Shown here: one piece after another, positions 35,182-44,969 of the stretch
Position numbering within the stretch: position 1 is the first letter of the stretch
Layout: each line of letters starts with the position of its first letter
NCBI GenBank assembly: GCA_963733915.1
Contig: CAVTEP010000001.1
Coordinates: 310,001-374,000, forward strand
Origin: Sulfomarinibacter sp963733915
GTDB taxonomy: Bacteria > Acidobacteriota > Thermoanaerobaculia > Thermoanaerobaculales > Sulfomarinibacteraceae
Reading direction: 5' to 3'
DNA length: 64,000 nucleotides
Notes under the pieces: generated by a model
What the model saw: the letters and a program-made list of their open reading frames with translations, nothing else
What the model was told of the DNA's origin: nothing
The model's database searches: none
Program-made: the position numbers and the translations under genes

Positions 35182-36354
35182 ATGGTTCGGAAGGGGTTCG
35201 TAGTCGCCGCCATCCAACTCCTCTGTCACCTGCCCGCCGCTGCACAGCTGTTCGAAGACCCCGTCCTCTATCCGACCCAACCACAGCCGCGCAAGGTCAG
35301 GCTCGCAGACCTCGACGGCCTGCCGGACATCGACCTGATCACCGCGAACGCGTCAGGCGGTTTGTCGCTGCTGGTCAACGGCAGCTTCGGGGTCTACCTC
35401 CCGCCGGTCTACGTCGGGGTCTTCGGATCGGAAGCCGTCGAGGACGTTGCAGCCGCGGACCTCGATGGCGATCTCGACGTCGACCTCGTCGCCGTTACCA
35501 AATTGCGGGTGGTCTTTCTGCGCAACGACGGAGACCTCGAGTTCACCGAATCCGGCTTCCACGAACCCGGGGCAGGTTTCCTCATCCGGGTCGAGACGGC
35601 GGATCTGGACGGCGACGAGGATCAGGACGTGATCCTGTGTTCCGAAGGTCTGCAAGGTGGCGTGCGCGTGATGGAGAATGCCGGAGACGGGACGTTCTCG
35701 GCCTCCACCCTGATCTTTGGGCCTGCCTCTGTATCAGATGTGGTCGTGGCCGATCTTGACAACGATACGATCCTCGACGTGGCCGCGACCTGGCTCGGCC
35801 GAGTGGTCGTCATGATTGGACGTGGTGACGGCACCTTCGACGATCCGGTGTTGTACCCCACCCAATCCGTTTCGCTCGTGTCGGTCAGCGCCGGTTTGAT
35901 GAACGATGACGCCTTTGTCGATCTGGTGACTCTGGCAAGGGATATCAACTCGACCGGCCATAACCTGATCTGGACGAACAACGGCGATGGCACCTTCGGC
36001 GAACCGATCGATTCGAGCTCTGATTACCTTGCGCGGAAGACCGTCGTCGCAGACATCGATCAACAGCTGTGCCCAGACCTGGTGACGTCCACCGGCCACC
36101 AGATCGCCTCCTACTGGCTGAATGGCTGCGACGGCGGGTGGAGCTACGGCTGGGTCACTGGGGGTGCGACACCTGTGCAGATCGATATCGCAGCAGTCGA
36201 TGTGGACTCCGACACCGACCTCGACGTCGTCCTGCTGTGGGAGGACCTCGACGGCGTGGCGGTCTACGAGAACACGGTCATCGAGTCGCAGGGCATCTTC
36301 CGCGACCGGTTCGAGACGGGTGACACCTCGATGTGGTCGTCGACGGTGCCCTAG
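35182..36354 (+). CDS. Secreted FG-GAP/VCBS repeat protein
   Basis: A 390-residue exported protein with signal peptide ending 'PAAA' and about six FG-GAP/VCBS repeats, each with an Asp-rich calcium loop such as 'ADLDGDLDVDLVAV', 'ADLDGDEDQDVIL' and 'ADLDNDTILDVAA', as in integrin-like beta-propellers. The C-terminus 'FRDRFETGDTSMWSSTVP' matches a 'DxFExGDTSxWS' tail found on many secreted proteins of Acidobacteriota-like bacteria, probably a sorting or processing signal (inference). No enzymatic domain. It lies between the dead transposase and a cusA fragment, so it may be cargo of a past rearrangement. Confidence 0.8.
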   Translation: MVRKGFVVAAIQLLCHLPAAAQLFEDPVLYPTQPQPRKVRLADLDGLPDIDLITANASGGLSLLVNGSFGVYLPPVYVGVFGSEAVEDVAAADLDGDLDVDLVAVTKLRVVFLRNDGDLEFTESGFHEPGAGFLIRVETADLDGDEDQDVILCSEGLQGGVRVMENAGDGTFSASTLIFGPASVSDVVVADLDNDTILDVAATWLGRVVVMIGRGDGTFDDPVLYPTQSVSLVSVSAGLMNDDAFVDLVTLARDINSTGHNLIWTNNGDGTFGEPIDSSSDYLARKTVVADIDQQLCPDLVTSTGHQIASYWLNGCDGGWSYGWVTGGATPVQIDIAAVDVDSDTDLDVVLLWEDLDGVAVYENTVIESQGIFRDRFETGDTSMWSSTVP

Positions 36355-36453
36355 AGTCACGAATCGGAAGCGTGCGAGGTATCACAACCTCACAACGGCT
36401 TCGCTTTCACCCCGGAGCACCTCACCTCGCCGCCCGAGCCGCGGCACAAAGCA

Positions 36454-36481
36454 CGGCTAGCGTTTTTCGGCTAGCGTTTTC
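36454..36481. repeat. Two tandem 14-bp units CGGCTAGCGTTTT(T/C)
   Basis: A 14-base unit occurs twice in direct succession (36454-36467 and 36468-36481), each ending in a T-run, about 100 bases after the FG-GAP stop. The T-runs suggest a terminator role, but no clear stem precedes them. The rest of 36355-36611 shows no gene. Confidence 0.5.
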
Positions 36482-36611
36482 CTTTTCCAGGGTTCTCACC
36501 GGTTCAGCGTATCAGCGGTGCTCGGGAGCGGCAACATTGACCTGAGGCCTCGGTATCCGCTCGTTCGCGCACCGATCCTGTTCGAGAACGGGGGCGGAGG
36601 ACTTTGGCGCC

Positions 36612-36887
36612 GTGATGGGACGACCCAAGGTGGGGCTGATGCACCTGAAGGTAGGGATGGAAGCGCAGCTCGGTTTGCTGGCCACCACCTTTATCGCCCT
36701 GGTGCCCATCCTGTGGGCCACCGGCACCGGCGCCGACGTCATGCGCCGCATCGCCGCACCGATGGTCGGCGGCATCGTGACCTCGTTCTTCGGCGAGCTC
36801 CTGGTCTATCCGGCTGTTTACTTTGTCTGGAAATCCCTCGGTCTCAAACGCACGAAAATATTTGGAGAAGTGAACAACGATACCTAG
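36612..36887 (+). pseudogene. Duplicated 3' fragment of cusA
   Basis: The frame contains 'TTFIALVPILWATGTGADVMRR' and the following segment to 'YPAVYFVWKS', the last transmembrane region of a CusA pump. Bases 36681-36835 align without gaps to 33294-33448 of the upstream cusA and are nearly identical, so this is a recent partial copy or the stump of a second pump. The codons before 36681 do not belong to the family. No function expected. Confidence 0.85.
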
Positions 36888-36933
36888 CCAGGGAACTTGT
36901 TGAGCCCTTGCTTACGTGAGATACTCCTCGAGA

Positions 36934-37305
36934 ATGAGACGGTTTCTCGTGTCCGCTGTGACGGTGTGTTCGCTGTTGTGGGCTGTGACCGGTGTGTCGG
37001 TCCTTGCCATCGCACTCCACGAGCATCATCACCACCCGGCTGAAGTTCATGACCACGATGACACATTCGAGCTGGTGCTCCATTGTCACGACAATGACGG
37101 GACGCCTCATCACGACCACGAGCTGAAGGCACCAATGAGTGCCTCGAGAACCTCGTGGTCGAATCATGTGCACTCAATGACCTCTCAGACGAGTGATGTG
37201 GTTGACACCGAGACCGGGACGGTCCGTTTTTCGGCCGTTGAATATTCCGAACCGAGAGATCTCGGCCCGCCCGCCTACCTCATGCTCTGCGTGCTCCTGA
37301 CCTAG
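36934..37305 (+). CDS. Small secreted His-rich protein heading the second RND operon
   Basis: 123 residues: signal peptide ('VSAVTVCSLLWAVTGVSVLA'), then 'HEHHHHPAEVHDHDD', 'LHCHDNDGTPHHDHE', and an ending 'GPPAYLMLCVLLT'. The His clusters imply divalent or Cu binding in the periplasm. TTGTTG (36897-36902) and GATACT (36920-36925), 17 bases apart, could be a promoter giving a nearly leaderless transcript. Position and C-terminal pattern match the Cys-rich protein of the first RND operon. Confidence 0.65.
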   Translation: MRRFLVSAVTVCSLLWAVTGVSVLAIALHEHHHHPAEVHDHDDTFELVLHCHDNDGTPHHDHELKAPMSASRTSWSNHVHSMTSQTSDVVDTETGTVRFSAVEYSEPRDLGPPAYLMLCVLLT

Positions 37306-37356
37306 AGCCATTCCTTTCGCAGCATTCCTCCGAGAGTTTGCCGAAAGGAGCGCACC

Positions 37357-38559
37357 ATGAAACGCGCATCATGGGCGTTGGCATCGTTGCTGGTTTTTTC
37401 CCGATGCCTGCCACTTCACGCCCAGGTTTTGACCGAAGAGCAGTTCCTCGACAACGCATTGGTGAACCACCCCGGTGTGGCCGCCGCCAGCGCCGCCGAA
37501 ACCGCGGCGGCCGGAGCTCGTCGACAGGCCGGGATCATTCAGAACCCCGTTGTGTCGTGGGAAAGAGAGCAGCCCAATACCGCGATTCGAGAGGAAACCT
37601 TGCGGTTGGACTGGCGACTGCCCTTCGACGGTCGCAAGCATCGGGTTGTCGCGGGTGAGGCCGCGTTGGCTGCCTCGAAGTCAGATCTCGAATCCACTCG
37701 GCTCGGCATTCGGTTGGGAATGCGTTCGCTCTTTGCCGCGTGGTACCTCGCGGAGGAGAAAGAGGCCGTGCTCGAGGCGCACCTCGATCGCACCAGAAGG
37801 TTGGCGGATTGGCTGCGCGCCAGGGCAGAGGAAGGCGAGGCGGCCGGGGTCGAGGCTCGACGCCTCGATCTCGAGGTCGAGGTCTTCGAGCGGGAACTCG
37901 TCACGGCCCGTGCTTCAGCCTCGGCCGAACGGGCTGCAGCCGCCGTGTGGAGTGAACTTGTGTCTCCAACCGTTCGACCTCAGCGGCCTTTGCTGCCGAT
38001 GCCGCCTGCGACGGTTGACGTCGGAGGCCGACCTGATCTGCAGGCGATCGCCCACCGTGTGGCCAAGGCCGAAGCGCTTCAAAGACTGCAACGGCGTTCT
38101 CTCGAACCGCCCGAGATCAGCTTCGGATGGAAAAAGCTCGGTGAGGATGGGTTGAGTTTCGACGGACCTGTGTACGGGATTGCCTGGCCGCTTCCGGTCT
38201 TCGACCGAAACCAGGGCAATCGCGAGGCGGCGACCGCAGAAGCCTCGGTGGCGCGATCGCAGCTGGAGCTCGAGACACGGCTGGCGGAACAGCGAGCGCG
38301 GGCAGCGCTGGCCGCTTACAACGATCTCTACCAAATTTCCAAACCCGTAGAGGCCGGTAGCGAAGGCCTCGACGTGGCGATCGCGACCTTTGCCGCCTTC
38401 GAGGCGGGGGAGGCGAGCCTGACTGATGTCCTCGATGCACTGCGGGCGTCGGTTGAAGTGAAACTGGCTCGCCTCGAGAGCTTCGACCAGGCACTTGCCG
38501 CCGAACGCGAGCTGGAGGCGGCGGTCGGCCGGCCCATTCTTCCGGGAGGATCCTCATGA
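37357..38559 (+). CDS. CusC/TolC-type outer-membrane efflux protein (second RND system)
   Basis: 400 residues, intact, signal peptide ending 'PLHA'. Two OEP repeats with long helices, e.g. 'EEQFLDNALVNHPGVAAASAAE' (split here as the first helix) and 'YNDLYQISKPVEAGSEGL'. 'GWKKLGEDGLSFDGPVYGIAWPLPVFDRNQG' region matches metal-RND outer-membrane factors. It overlaps the adaptor gene by four bases. GAAAGGAG precedes the ATG. Confidence 0.85.
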   Translation: MKRASWALASLLVFSRCLPLHAQVLTEEQFLDNALVNHPGVAAASAAETAAAGARRQAGIIQNPVVSWEREQPNTAIREETLRLDWRLPFDGRKHRVVAGEAALAASKSDLESTRLGIRLGMRSLFAAWYLAEEKEAVLEAHLDRTRRLADWLRARAEEGEAAGVEARRLDLEVEVFERELVTARASASAERAAAAVWSELVSPTVRPQRPLLPMPPATVDVGGRPDLQAIAHRVAKAEALQRLQRRSLEPPEISFGWKKLGEDGLSFDGPVYGIAWPLPVFDRNQGNREAATAEASVARSQLELETRLAEQRARAALAAYNDLYQISKPVEAGSEGLDVAIATFAAFEAGEASLTDVLDALRASVEVKLARLESFDQALAAERELEAAVGRPILPGGSS

Positions 38560-40115
38560 AATCGCGATACCTGATGTTGATGTTTGCAGCCCTGGTTGTC
38601 GTTGCTTGTGGTCAGGATCAAGCTGAGGACGCACACACTCACGGCGAAGATGAAACAGGATCGTGGGCCGTGACTGCATGGGGCGAGTACTTCGGGCTGT
38701 TTCCAGAATTCGAGGGACTCGTTGCCGGTCAGACTGGCGGCTGTCACTTCCACGTAACGGTGCTCGACGGCTTCACGCCGGCGGCTGAGGGATCGGTCAC
38801 GATCGTTCTCAGAGAACCGTCTGGAAGGGAGGAGCGGTTCGCCTCGACGGAGGTGGTTCGGCCGGGGATTTTTCTCGTCGATGTTTGGCCGAAGGATATC
38901 GGCGAGCGCGAGCTCACCTTCGAGATCGAGATTGATGGTGTCAGGGAGACCATCGCCGGTGGAACGGTCCGTGTCGGCACCGCCGAAGAGCCGGGGGGTC
39001 TGGTCGTGGCGCCATTCGATCCTCCGTCGGGCGGCGGAGGGGAAGCGGTAGATTTCCTCCTCGAGCAGCAGTGGAGTACCGGCTTCGCTTCGGAGTGGGT
39101 CAACTCAGGTTTTCTCCACGCTTCTGTTGCGGGAACAGCCCGCATCGAACCCCCCTCGGGTGGCGAGGTGCTTCTCACCGCGCCGACGGATGGTGTCGTT
39201 CGGGCCGCGACGTGGCCGTACACGGGGCAAAAGGTCGCACCCGGCGCAACCCTGCTGACTCTCATCCCGATCGCAAACACCCAAAGGAGCCTCGCGGAGC
39301 TCGAGGCGTCGGTGAGCGAAATCGAAGCCCTGAACGAGGCAGCGGTGGCTCGGGCACAACGACTCGATAGCTTGCTCGAGCGCGAGGCGGTGAGTCGGCG
39401 AGAGGTGGAACACGCAAGGGCAGAGGCCACAGGGCTCGGGGCGCGTCTGGAGGCGGCACGTGCTGATCTCGAAGCAGCGGAAGCCGGCCGCACGGGAAGG
39501 CAGGGTGTCACCGGTCTCGGAATAGCTTCGCCTTTTGTCGGCCGGGTTGCCGAGGTCGTGGTGTCGCCTGGTGAGCACGTATCTGCGGGCACGGCGCTGC
39601 TGCGATTGGTCCGGGAGCGTCCGGTGTGGGCCCGCGTGGCGTTGACACCGGGTGACGCCGGCCGTCTGAGCGACCGGGTCGCCGGACTTGTACTGGATAT
39701 CGGCGCGAGCTCCGATTCGCTGGAGGTCTCTGAAGACGAGCTTCGGCTGGTGTCCGTGGCCCCGGAGGTGGATCCGCTGACGGGGACGGTCGAGGCGCTT
39801 ATCGAGATCTCGAAGAGTGTCGACGAGCTCAGACCGGGATCGGTGGCTACGGCGCAGATCCTCCTGCCCGATCTGATTGGGGGCGTCGTCCTGCCCGACT
39901 CGGCGGTGGTCGATGATGCCGGCGAAGCCGTCGTCTACGTCCAGTTCGACGGTGAGAGCTTTTTGCGTCGCGAGGTCGAGGTGCGCCGTCGACAGGGCAA
40001 CGAGCTGTTGGTCGAGGGCGTGCTGCCCGGCGAGAGGGTCGTGACACGTGGCGGCGCTGCGATTCGGCGTGCTTCCCTGATGGCCTCGGGCGAGGCCCAG
40101 GGCCACGTCCACTAG
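38556..40115 (+). CDS. RND efflux periplasmic adaptor lipoprotein (second system)
   Basis: 519 residues with lipobox 'VVVACG' (Cys about 18). After a His-containing segment ('DAHTHGED') is an immunoglobulin-like N-terminal region (about 35-150, with 'GGCHFHVTVLDGF') not found in plain CusB, then the biotinyl-lipoyl-like hairpin with a coiled coil ('SLAELEASVSEIEALNEAA'), and barrel domains. It ends His-Val-His. It links the outer-membrane factor to the RND pump and probably delivers metal. It precedes the pump by 11 bases. Confidence 0.82.
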   Translation: MKSRYLMLMFAALVVVACGQDQAEDAHTHGEDETGSWAVTAWGEYFGLFPEFEGLVAGQTGGCHFHVTVLDGFTPAAEGSVTIVLREPSGREERFASTEVVRPGIFLVDVWPKDIGERELTFEIEIDGVRETIAGGTVRVGTAEEPGGLVVAPFDPPSGGGGEAVDFLLEQQWSTGFASEWVNSGFLHASVAGTARIEPPSGGEVLLTAPTDGVVRAATWPYTGQKVAPGATLLTLIPIANTQRSLAELEASVSEIEALNEAAVARAQRLDSLLEREAVSRREVEHARAEATGLGARLEAARADLEAAEAGRTGRQGVTGLGIASPFVGRVAEVVVSPGEHVSAGTALLRLVRERPVWARVALTPGDAGRLSDRVAGLVLDIGASSDSLEVSEDELRLVSVAPEVDPLTGTVEALIEISKSVDELRPGSVATAQILLPDLIGGVVLPDSAVVDDAGEAVVYVQFDGESFLRREVEVRRRQGNELLVEGVLPGERVVTRGGAAIRRASLMASGEAQGHVH

Positions 40116-40126
40116 ATGGAGGCACC

Positions 40127-43100
40127 ATGATCGCCAAGCTCATTCGATTCTCCGTCCGGTTCCGTGGATTCGTTCTTGTTGTTGCGGGCGTGCTCCTCCT
40201 GGTAGGTGGTTTGGTGGCCGGCAGAACACCGGTCGACGTCCTCCCGGATCTCACGGCCCCGTCGGTCACGGTGCTCACTGAGGCGACGGGATTCGCACCC
40301 GAAGAGGTCGAGATCTTGGTGACATTCCCCCTCGAGTCGGTCCTCAACGGTGCGCCAGGGGTTCGCCGCCTGCGCTCGGTGTCGGGGGCCGGGGTGTCCG
40401 TGGTGTGGGTCGACTTTGACTGGGGACAGGATCTCTATCTTGCCCGGCAAATCGTCTCCGAACGCCTTCAACAGGCCCAACTGCCGGCCGAAGCGAGCCG
40501 GCCGAAACTCGGCCCCGTGAGCTCGGTGATGGGCGAGATTGCGTTTCTCGCCCTGACATCCGGGGAGCTGACGGATGCCGAGCTCCGGCGTCTCGCAGAG
40601 ACCGATGTCAGGAGGGCATTGCTCGCGATTCCGGGAATCTCACAGGTCGTGCCGATGGGCGGCGACCTCCGCCAGTACCAGGTTGATGTCGATCCTGCAG
40701 CACTCGTCCGGCATGGAATCGGGATGCTGGATGTGGTGGAGGCTCTGGAAAAGGCAAGCGCCAACGCCGCCGCGGGCTTCCACATCGACGACTCGCAGGA
40801 GTACCTCGTGCGGGGCCTGGGGCGGGCGCGAACTGCGGCAGACCTCGCCGCGACAGCAGTGACCCGAGTCGAAGGAGTGCCCGTCACGGTGGGTATGATC
40901 GGTCGGGTCGTCGTCGGCGTCGAACCGATTCGCGGCACGGCCTCCTTCAACGGGAGGCCTGCCGTCATTCTCTCGGTGACGAAACAGCCGGGTACCAACA
41001 CCATCGAGCTCACCGCCGCCATCGACCGGGTCATGGCCGAAATTGGCGCGTCGCTCCCACCCTCGGTGACGATCGAAGGAGAGAGCTTTCGCCAGGCGGA
41101 TTTCATCGAGGTCGCGATCCACAACGTGTCCGTCGCCATGCGCGACGGCGCGGTACTGGTGGTCATCATTCTATTCGTGTTTCTAGGCAACATCCGCGCA
41201 ACCGTGATCTCGGCCCTTGCGATCCCGTTGTCGCTTGTCGCCGGGGTGCTGGCGATCTCTGCGTTCGGGGCGACAGTCAACACCATGACCCTCGGTGGAC
41301 TGACCATCGCCATCGGCGCATTGGTCGACGATGCGATCATCGCGGTCGAGAACATTGTACGCCGGCTCCGGAAGCGGCTGCGGGGATCCGAATCCATCGG
41401 GATGGCCGCAGTCGGTGACGTGGTCGAGGGTGCGGTCGTGGATGTCGTGCGGCCGATTCTCTTCGCCACGGCGATGATCGGGCTGGTGTTCATCCCCCTC
41501 TTCTTCCTTCCCGGCATGGAGGGGCGGTTGATGAAACCGCTCGGGTTGGCCTACGTGTCGGCACTGGCAGCGTCTCTCGTCGTGTCGTTGACGGTGACGC
41601 CGGCCCTGGCCGCGGTCCTCCTGGCGAGGGGGCGCGCGCTGTCGACCCTCCGAGCCGCGGTTGATGGAGTGGTTGCTCCGGTTCTACAGGCCCAGCGTTC
41701 GTTGGGCGGTCGATCACGCAGGCCTGGTGATGGCGGGCTCGGCGCTGGCGCTCGCGGGCGCCCTCGCGATGCTGCCTTTTCTCGGCAGGACATTCATGCC
41801 GGCCTTCAACGAGGGTGCGCTCACTGTGGCGGTGGTCTCGCCTCCTGGTATCACGCTTTCGGAGAGTGACGACCTCGGTCGGCAGGTCGAGGAGGCGCTG
41901 CTCGCGTTCCCCGAGGTGGTTTCCACAAGCCGCCGCACGGGACGTGCGGAGCGCGATGAACACCTCCAGGGCGTCAATGGGTCGGAAATCGAGGTGGTGT
42001 TGCGGCCCGGCAGAACGAAAGAAGAGTTGTTGTCGGAGATGCGCCGCTCTGTCGCCGCCATCCCGGGTGTGTCCGTGGCCTTCGGCCAGCCGATCAGCCA
42101 CCGCATCGAGCACATGATCGCGGGCGCCAAGGCCAACCTGGCGGTCAAGATCTTCGGCCCCGACCTGACGGTGCTTCGCCGCCTCGCCTCCTCTGCGGAG
42201 GAGATCCTCGAAGGCGTCCCCGGGATCGTCGATCTGTCCAACCTGGAGCAGGCCACCGTTCCGCAGGTGGTCATTTCGTTCGACCGCGAGGCGATGGCGA
42301 TTTACGGTTTGAGTGCTCACTCTCTCGCCAGATCCGTCGAAACGATGTTTCAGGGGACCCGGGTCGGAGAGATCCTGGAGGAAGGGCTGTCGACCTCGGT
42401 GGTGGTGCGTCTGGGCATCGACAGCCATCGTCACCGCGAGGAGCTCGAGCGGATGCCGGTGCTGGCGCAGGGCGGGCAGGTCGTGAGGCTCGGCGACGTG
42501 GCGACGATCCGCCAGGATCTCGGGCCGAGCATCGTCCGCCGCGAGGGCGTGCGGCGGGTCGTGGTGTTGGCCGCCAACATCACCGGGCCGGGACCTGACC
42601 GGCATGGTGGATGCCGCACGGACGGCGCTCGATGAGGGGCTCGATCTCCCAGCCGGCTACCAGGTGGTCCTCGGCGGCCCGTTCGAAGTCTGCCGCGCGC
42701 AGCCTTGTGGCCATCGCCGTGCTCTCGGTGCTGGCGTTGGCGGCATCCTACGGGCTGTTGTTCTTCGCATTCTCGAGCCACCGGCAGGCGGTGATCGTGC
42801 TCGTGAACATGCCGTTGGCGGTGGTCGGCGGAGTGGTTGCCGTGGCCGTCGGACAGGGAGTGCTGAGCGTTGCCTCATTGCTCGGCTTCATCACTCTTTT
42901 CGGCATCGCGACCCGCAACGGCGTCCTCTTGGTGACCCGCTACCGGCAGCTGCTCGAGACCGGAGAGGCAACTGTCAGGGAGGCCGTATTCGTCGGGTCC
43001 GAAGAGCGGTTGGCGCCCGTGCTGATGACGGCGCTGACCGCCGGGCTCGCGCTCGTGCCGCTGGTGCTCGCGGGTGGGCGTCCGGGCAATGAGATCCTGA

Positions 43101-43264
43101 GCCCGATGGGCGAAGTGATTCTCGGCGGGTTGCTCAGCTCGACCGCCCTCAACTTGGTGGTCGTGCCGGCGCTTTTCGCGCGGTGGGGCATTCCGGTGCG
43201 GCCGGACCTTGAAGGTGGAGGCGACGGCCCAGGGGAAAGGCACAATGGGAGCGATGGACCCTGA
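40127..43264 (+). CDS. Heavy-metal RND efflux pump (second system, three +1 frameshifts)
   Basis: CusA/CzcA-family pump from 'MIAKLIRFSVRFRGFVLVVA' to 'ALFARWGIPVRPDLEG'. Recognisable: 'TPVDVLPDLTAPSVTVLTEA', 'LTIAIGALVDDAIIAVENIV' (TM4) and 'LGFITLFGIATRNGVLLVTR' (TM10-11). The frame breaks at about 41663, 42591 and 42688; deleting one base at each gives 1044 residues, the family length. It ends overlapping the start of the methyltransferase gene. Substrate is uncertain; the His-rich leader and adaptor point to Cu/Ag or Zn/Co. Confidence 0.82.
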
Positions 43265-43985
43265 GAAGACCCGCACGGCGGTTCGGGAGGCCTACTCGAA
43301 GGCAGCGAGAAAGCCCCGAGGTTCGCACCCGTTCCCGGTGGGCAAGCGTTTCGCCAAGTCGGTCGGCTATCCGGCCGCGTTGCTGAAGACGATTCCCAGG
43401 CTGTCGTTCGAGTCGTTCTCGGGGGTGTCCAACGTCTCGCTGTTTTCCGAGATCGGTGACGCCATGACGGTCCTCGACCTCGGCTGTGGCGCGGGGCTGG
43501 ACGCCATCGTCGCATCGCGTCGCGTCGGCGCAGGAGGACGGGTCGTGGGTGTCGATTTCAGCCCCGATATGGTCCTCAAGGCCCGCCGGGCCGTCGACGA
43601 AGATGGCGCTGACAACCTCGAGGTGGTCGTCGCGGGAGGCGAATGTCTCCCGCTGCATACGGGGAGCATCGATCTCGTGCTCGTCAACGGAATCTTCAAC
43701 CTCAATCCCTGGCGAGAGCAGATCTTCCGCGAGCTTGCCCGGGTTGTGAAAACCGGCGGGACAGTGTGGTCGGCCGAGATCATCCTCAGGGCACCGCTGC
43801 CCGAAGCCCATCGGCGGAGCGAGGCCGCATGGTTTGCTTGAATCGGCGGCGCAAAGGAGGGCGGCGCCTTCCTTGACGAATTCCTGGGGGCGGGATTTTC
43901 CAGGGCCGAGACTCTCAGGATAATGAGAAACGCCCGCACCCAACACGAGGCGGTGGTCGCGGCCGAGGTGGTGGCGACAAGGTAG
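43245..43985 (+). CDS. ArsM-like SAM methyltransferase with in-frame UGA, candidate selenoprotein
   Basis: A class I SAM methyltransferase: 'VLDLGCGAGLDAIVAS' (motif I), 'VVGVDFSPDMVLKAR', 'VNGIFNLNP', 'ELARVVKTGG'. The frame meets TGA at 43839-43841 after 'EAAWFA' and continues in the same phase as 'IGGAKEGGAFLDEFLGAGF...RNART' to TAG at 43983. In arsenite methyltransferases this position is the conserved arsenic-binding Cys ('W..CI.GA'). A SECIS-like hairpin follows at 43854-43874, so UGA may encode selenocysteine (246 residues). Alternatives: a TGC-to-TGA change or sequence error. ATG 43245 or 43254 may start it; it overlaps the RND pump gene. Confidence 0.7.
43854..43874 (+). promoter_or_regulatory. 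Bacterial SECIS-like hairpin
   Basis: Nine base pairs (43854-43862 with 43866-43874, one G-U) close a GGC apical loop. The loop begins 21 nucleotides after the UGA (43839-43841), within the 16-37 range for bacterial SECIS elements, and its first bases are G as required. Thermodynamics and SelB binding cannot be judged here. Confidence 0.5.
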
Positions 43986-44036
43986 CGTCTGAGTGGCATA
44001 CTGTGCCCATACTCGTCTGCAACAAGGTGGTCTGTG

Positions 44037-44861
44037 ATGAGCTGGGTTATGAGCCATGAACCTTTCGTTCGCCTGGGGTTCTTTTTGACTGTGTTCATCG
44101 TGATGGCGATGTGGGAACTCGTCGCACCTTGCCGGATGCTGAGAGCGGCAAAGGGCGCCCGTTGGTTTGCCAATCTCGGGATCGTGGTCGTGGATGCGCT
44201 GGTGGTTCGCGCCGTCTTTCCGGCCGCGGCGGTTGGCATGGCGATTGTCGCTGCCGAGCGTGGCTGGGGATTGTTGAACAACCTGAATCTGGCGCCGGCG
44301 GTGTCTTTGGTCGTTTCCGTGGTCGTCCTCGACCTTGTAATTTATCTCCAACACCTGATGTTTCACGCCGTTCCCGCGTTGTGGCGGCTGCACATGGTGC
44401 ACCACGCCGACGTCGACTTCGACCTCAGCACCGGACTCCGATTCCACCCGGTGGAGATTCTGCTGTCGATGGTGATCAAGCTGGCCGCCGTGGCGGTGTT
44501 GGGGCCGCCGGCGGTGGCGGTCCTCATCTTCGAGGTGGTGCTCAACGCCACCGCGATATTCAACCACGGCAACGTCCGTCTGCCCGCGTCCGTCGATCGT
44601 GTCCTGAGGTGGATCGTGGTCACCCCGGATATGCACCGCGTCCACCACTCCGTCAAACCCTTCGAGACCAACAGCAACTTCGGCTTCAACCTGCCGTGGT
44701 GGGACCGGCTGCTCGGCACCTACCGCGAACAACCCGAGGACGGGCACGAAACCATGACCATCGGGCTCGATCAGTTCCAGGGTCGGCCGCGCCAGAGTCT
44801 CCAGTGGCTGCTCGCCCTGCCATTCACCGGACGAATCGGCGGCTATCCCATCGGTAGCTGA
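44037..44861 (+). CDS. Sterol desaturase/fatty acid hydroxylase superfamily protein
   Basis: A 274-residue membrane di-iron oxygenase. Four hydrophobic segments and the His motifs 'HLMFH' (HxxxH), 'HMVHH' (HxxHH) and 'HRVHH' (HxxHH), plus 'FNHGN', complete the di-iron ligand set. Such enzymes hydroxylate or desaturate lipids; the bacterial substrate is unknown. The start is ATG 44037 with AAGGTGG upstream. It follows the methyltransferase by about 50 bases on the same strand, so co-transcription is possible. Confidence 0.88.
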   Translation: MSWVMSHEPFVRLGFFLTVFIVMAMWELVAPCRMLRAAKGARWFANLGIVVVDALVVRAVFPAAAVGMAIVAAERGWGLLNNLNLAPAVSLVVSVVVLDLVIYLQHLMFHAVPALWRLHMVHHADVDFDLSTGLRFHPVEILLSMVIKLAAVAVLGPPAVAVLIFEVVLNATAIFNHGNVRLPASVDRVLRWIVVTPDMHRVHHSVKPFETNSNFGFNLPWWDRLLGTYREQPEDGHETMTIGLDQFQGRPRQSLQWLLALPFTGRIGGYPIGS

Positions 44862-44969
44862 GCTGGGCCAGCGAAAAGCGTCGTCGCCGACGGCCGTACC
44901 GAGCTGCGGCCGTTGGCGCTCCTGCGGATGGTCGAGGAAATCCACGATACTGGGAGCGGCGTGTGACGA

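Noticed and set aside
44037..44861. Sterol-desaturase-like gene as part of an arsenic lipid pathway
   Set aside because: Proximity to the methyltransferase is suggestive, but nothing in the sequence supports an arsenolipid substrate.
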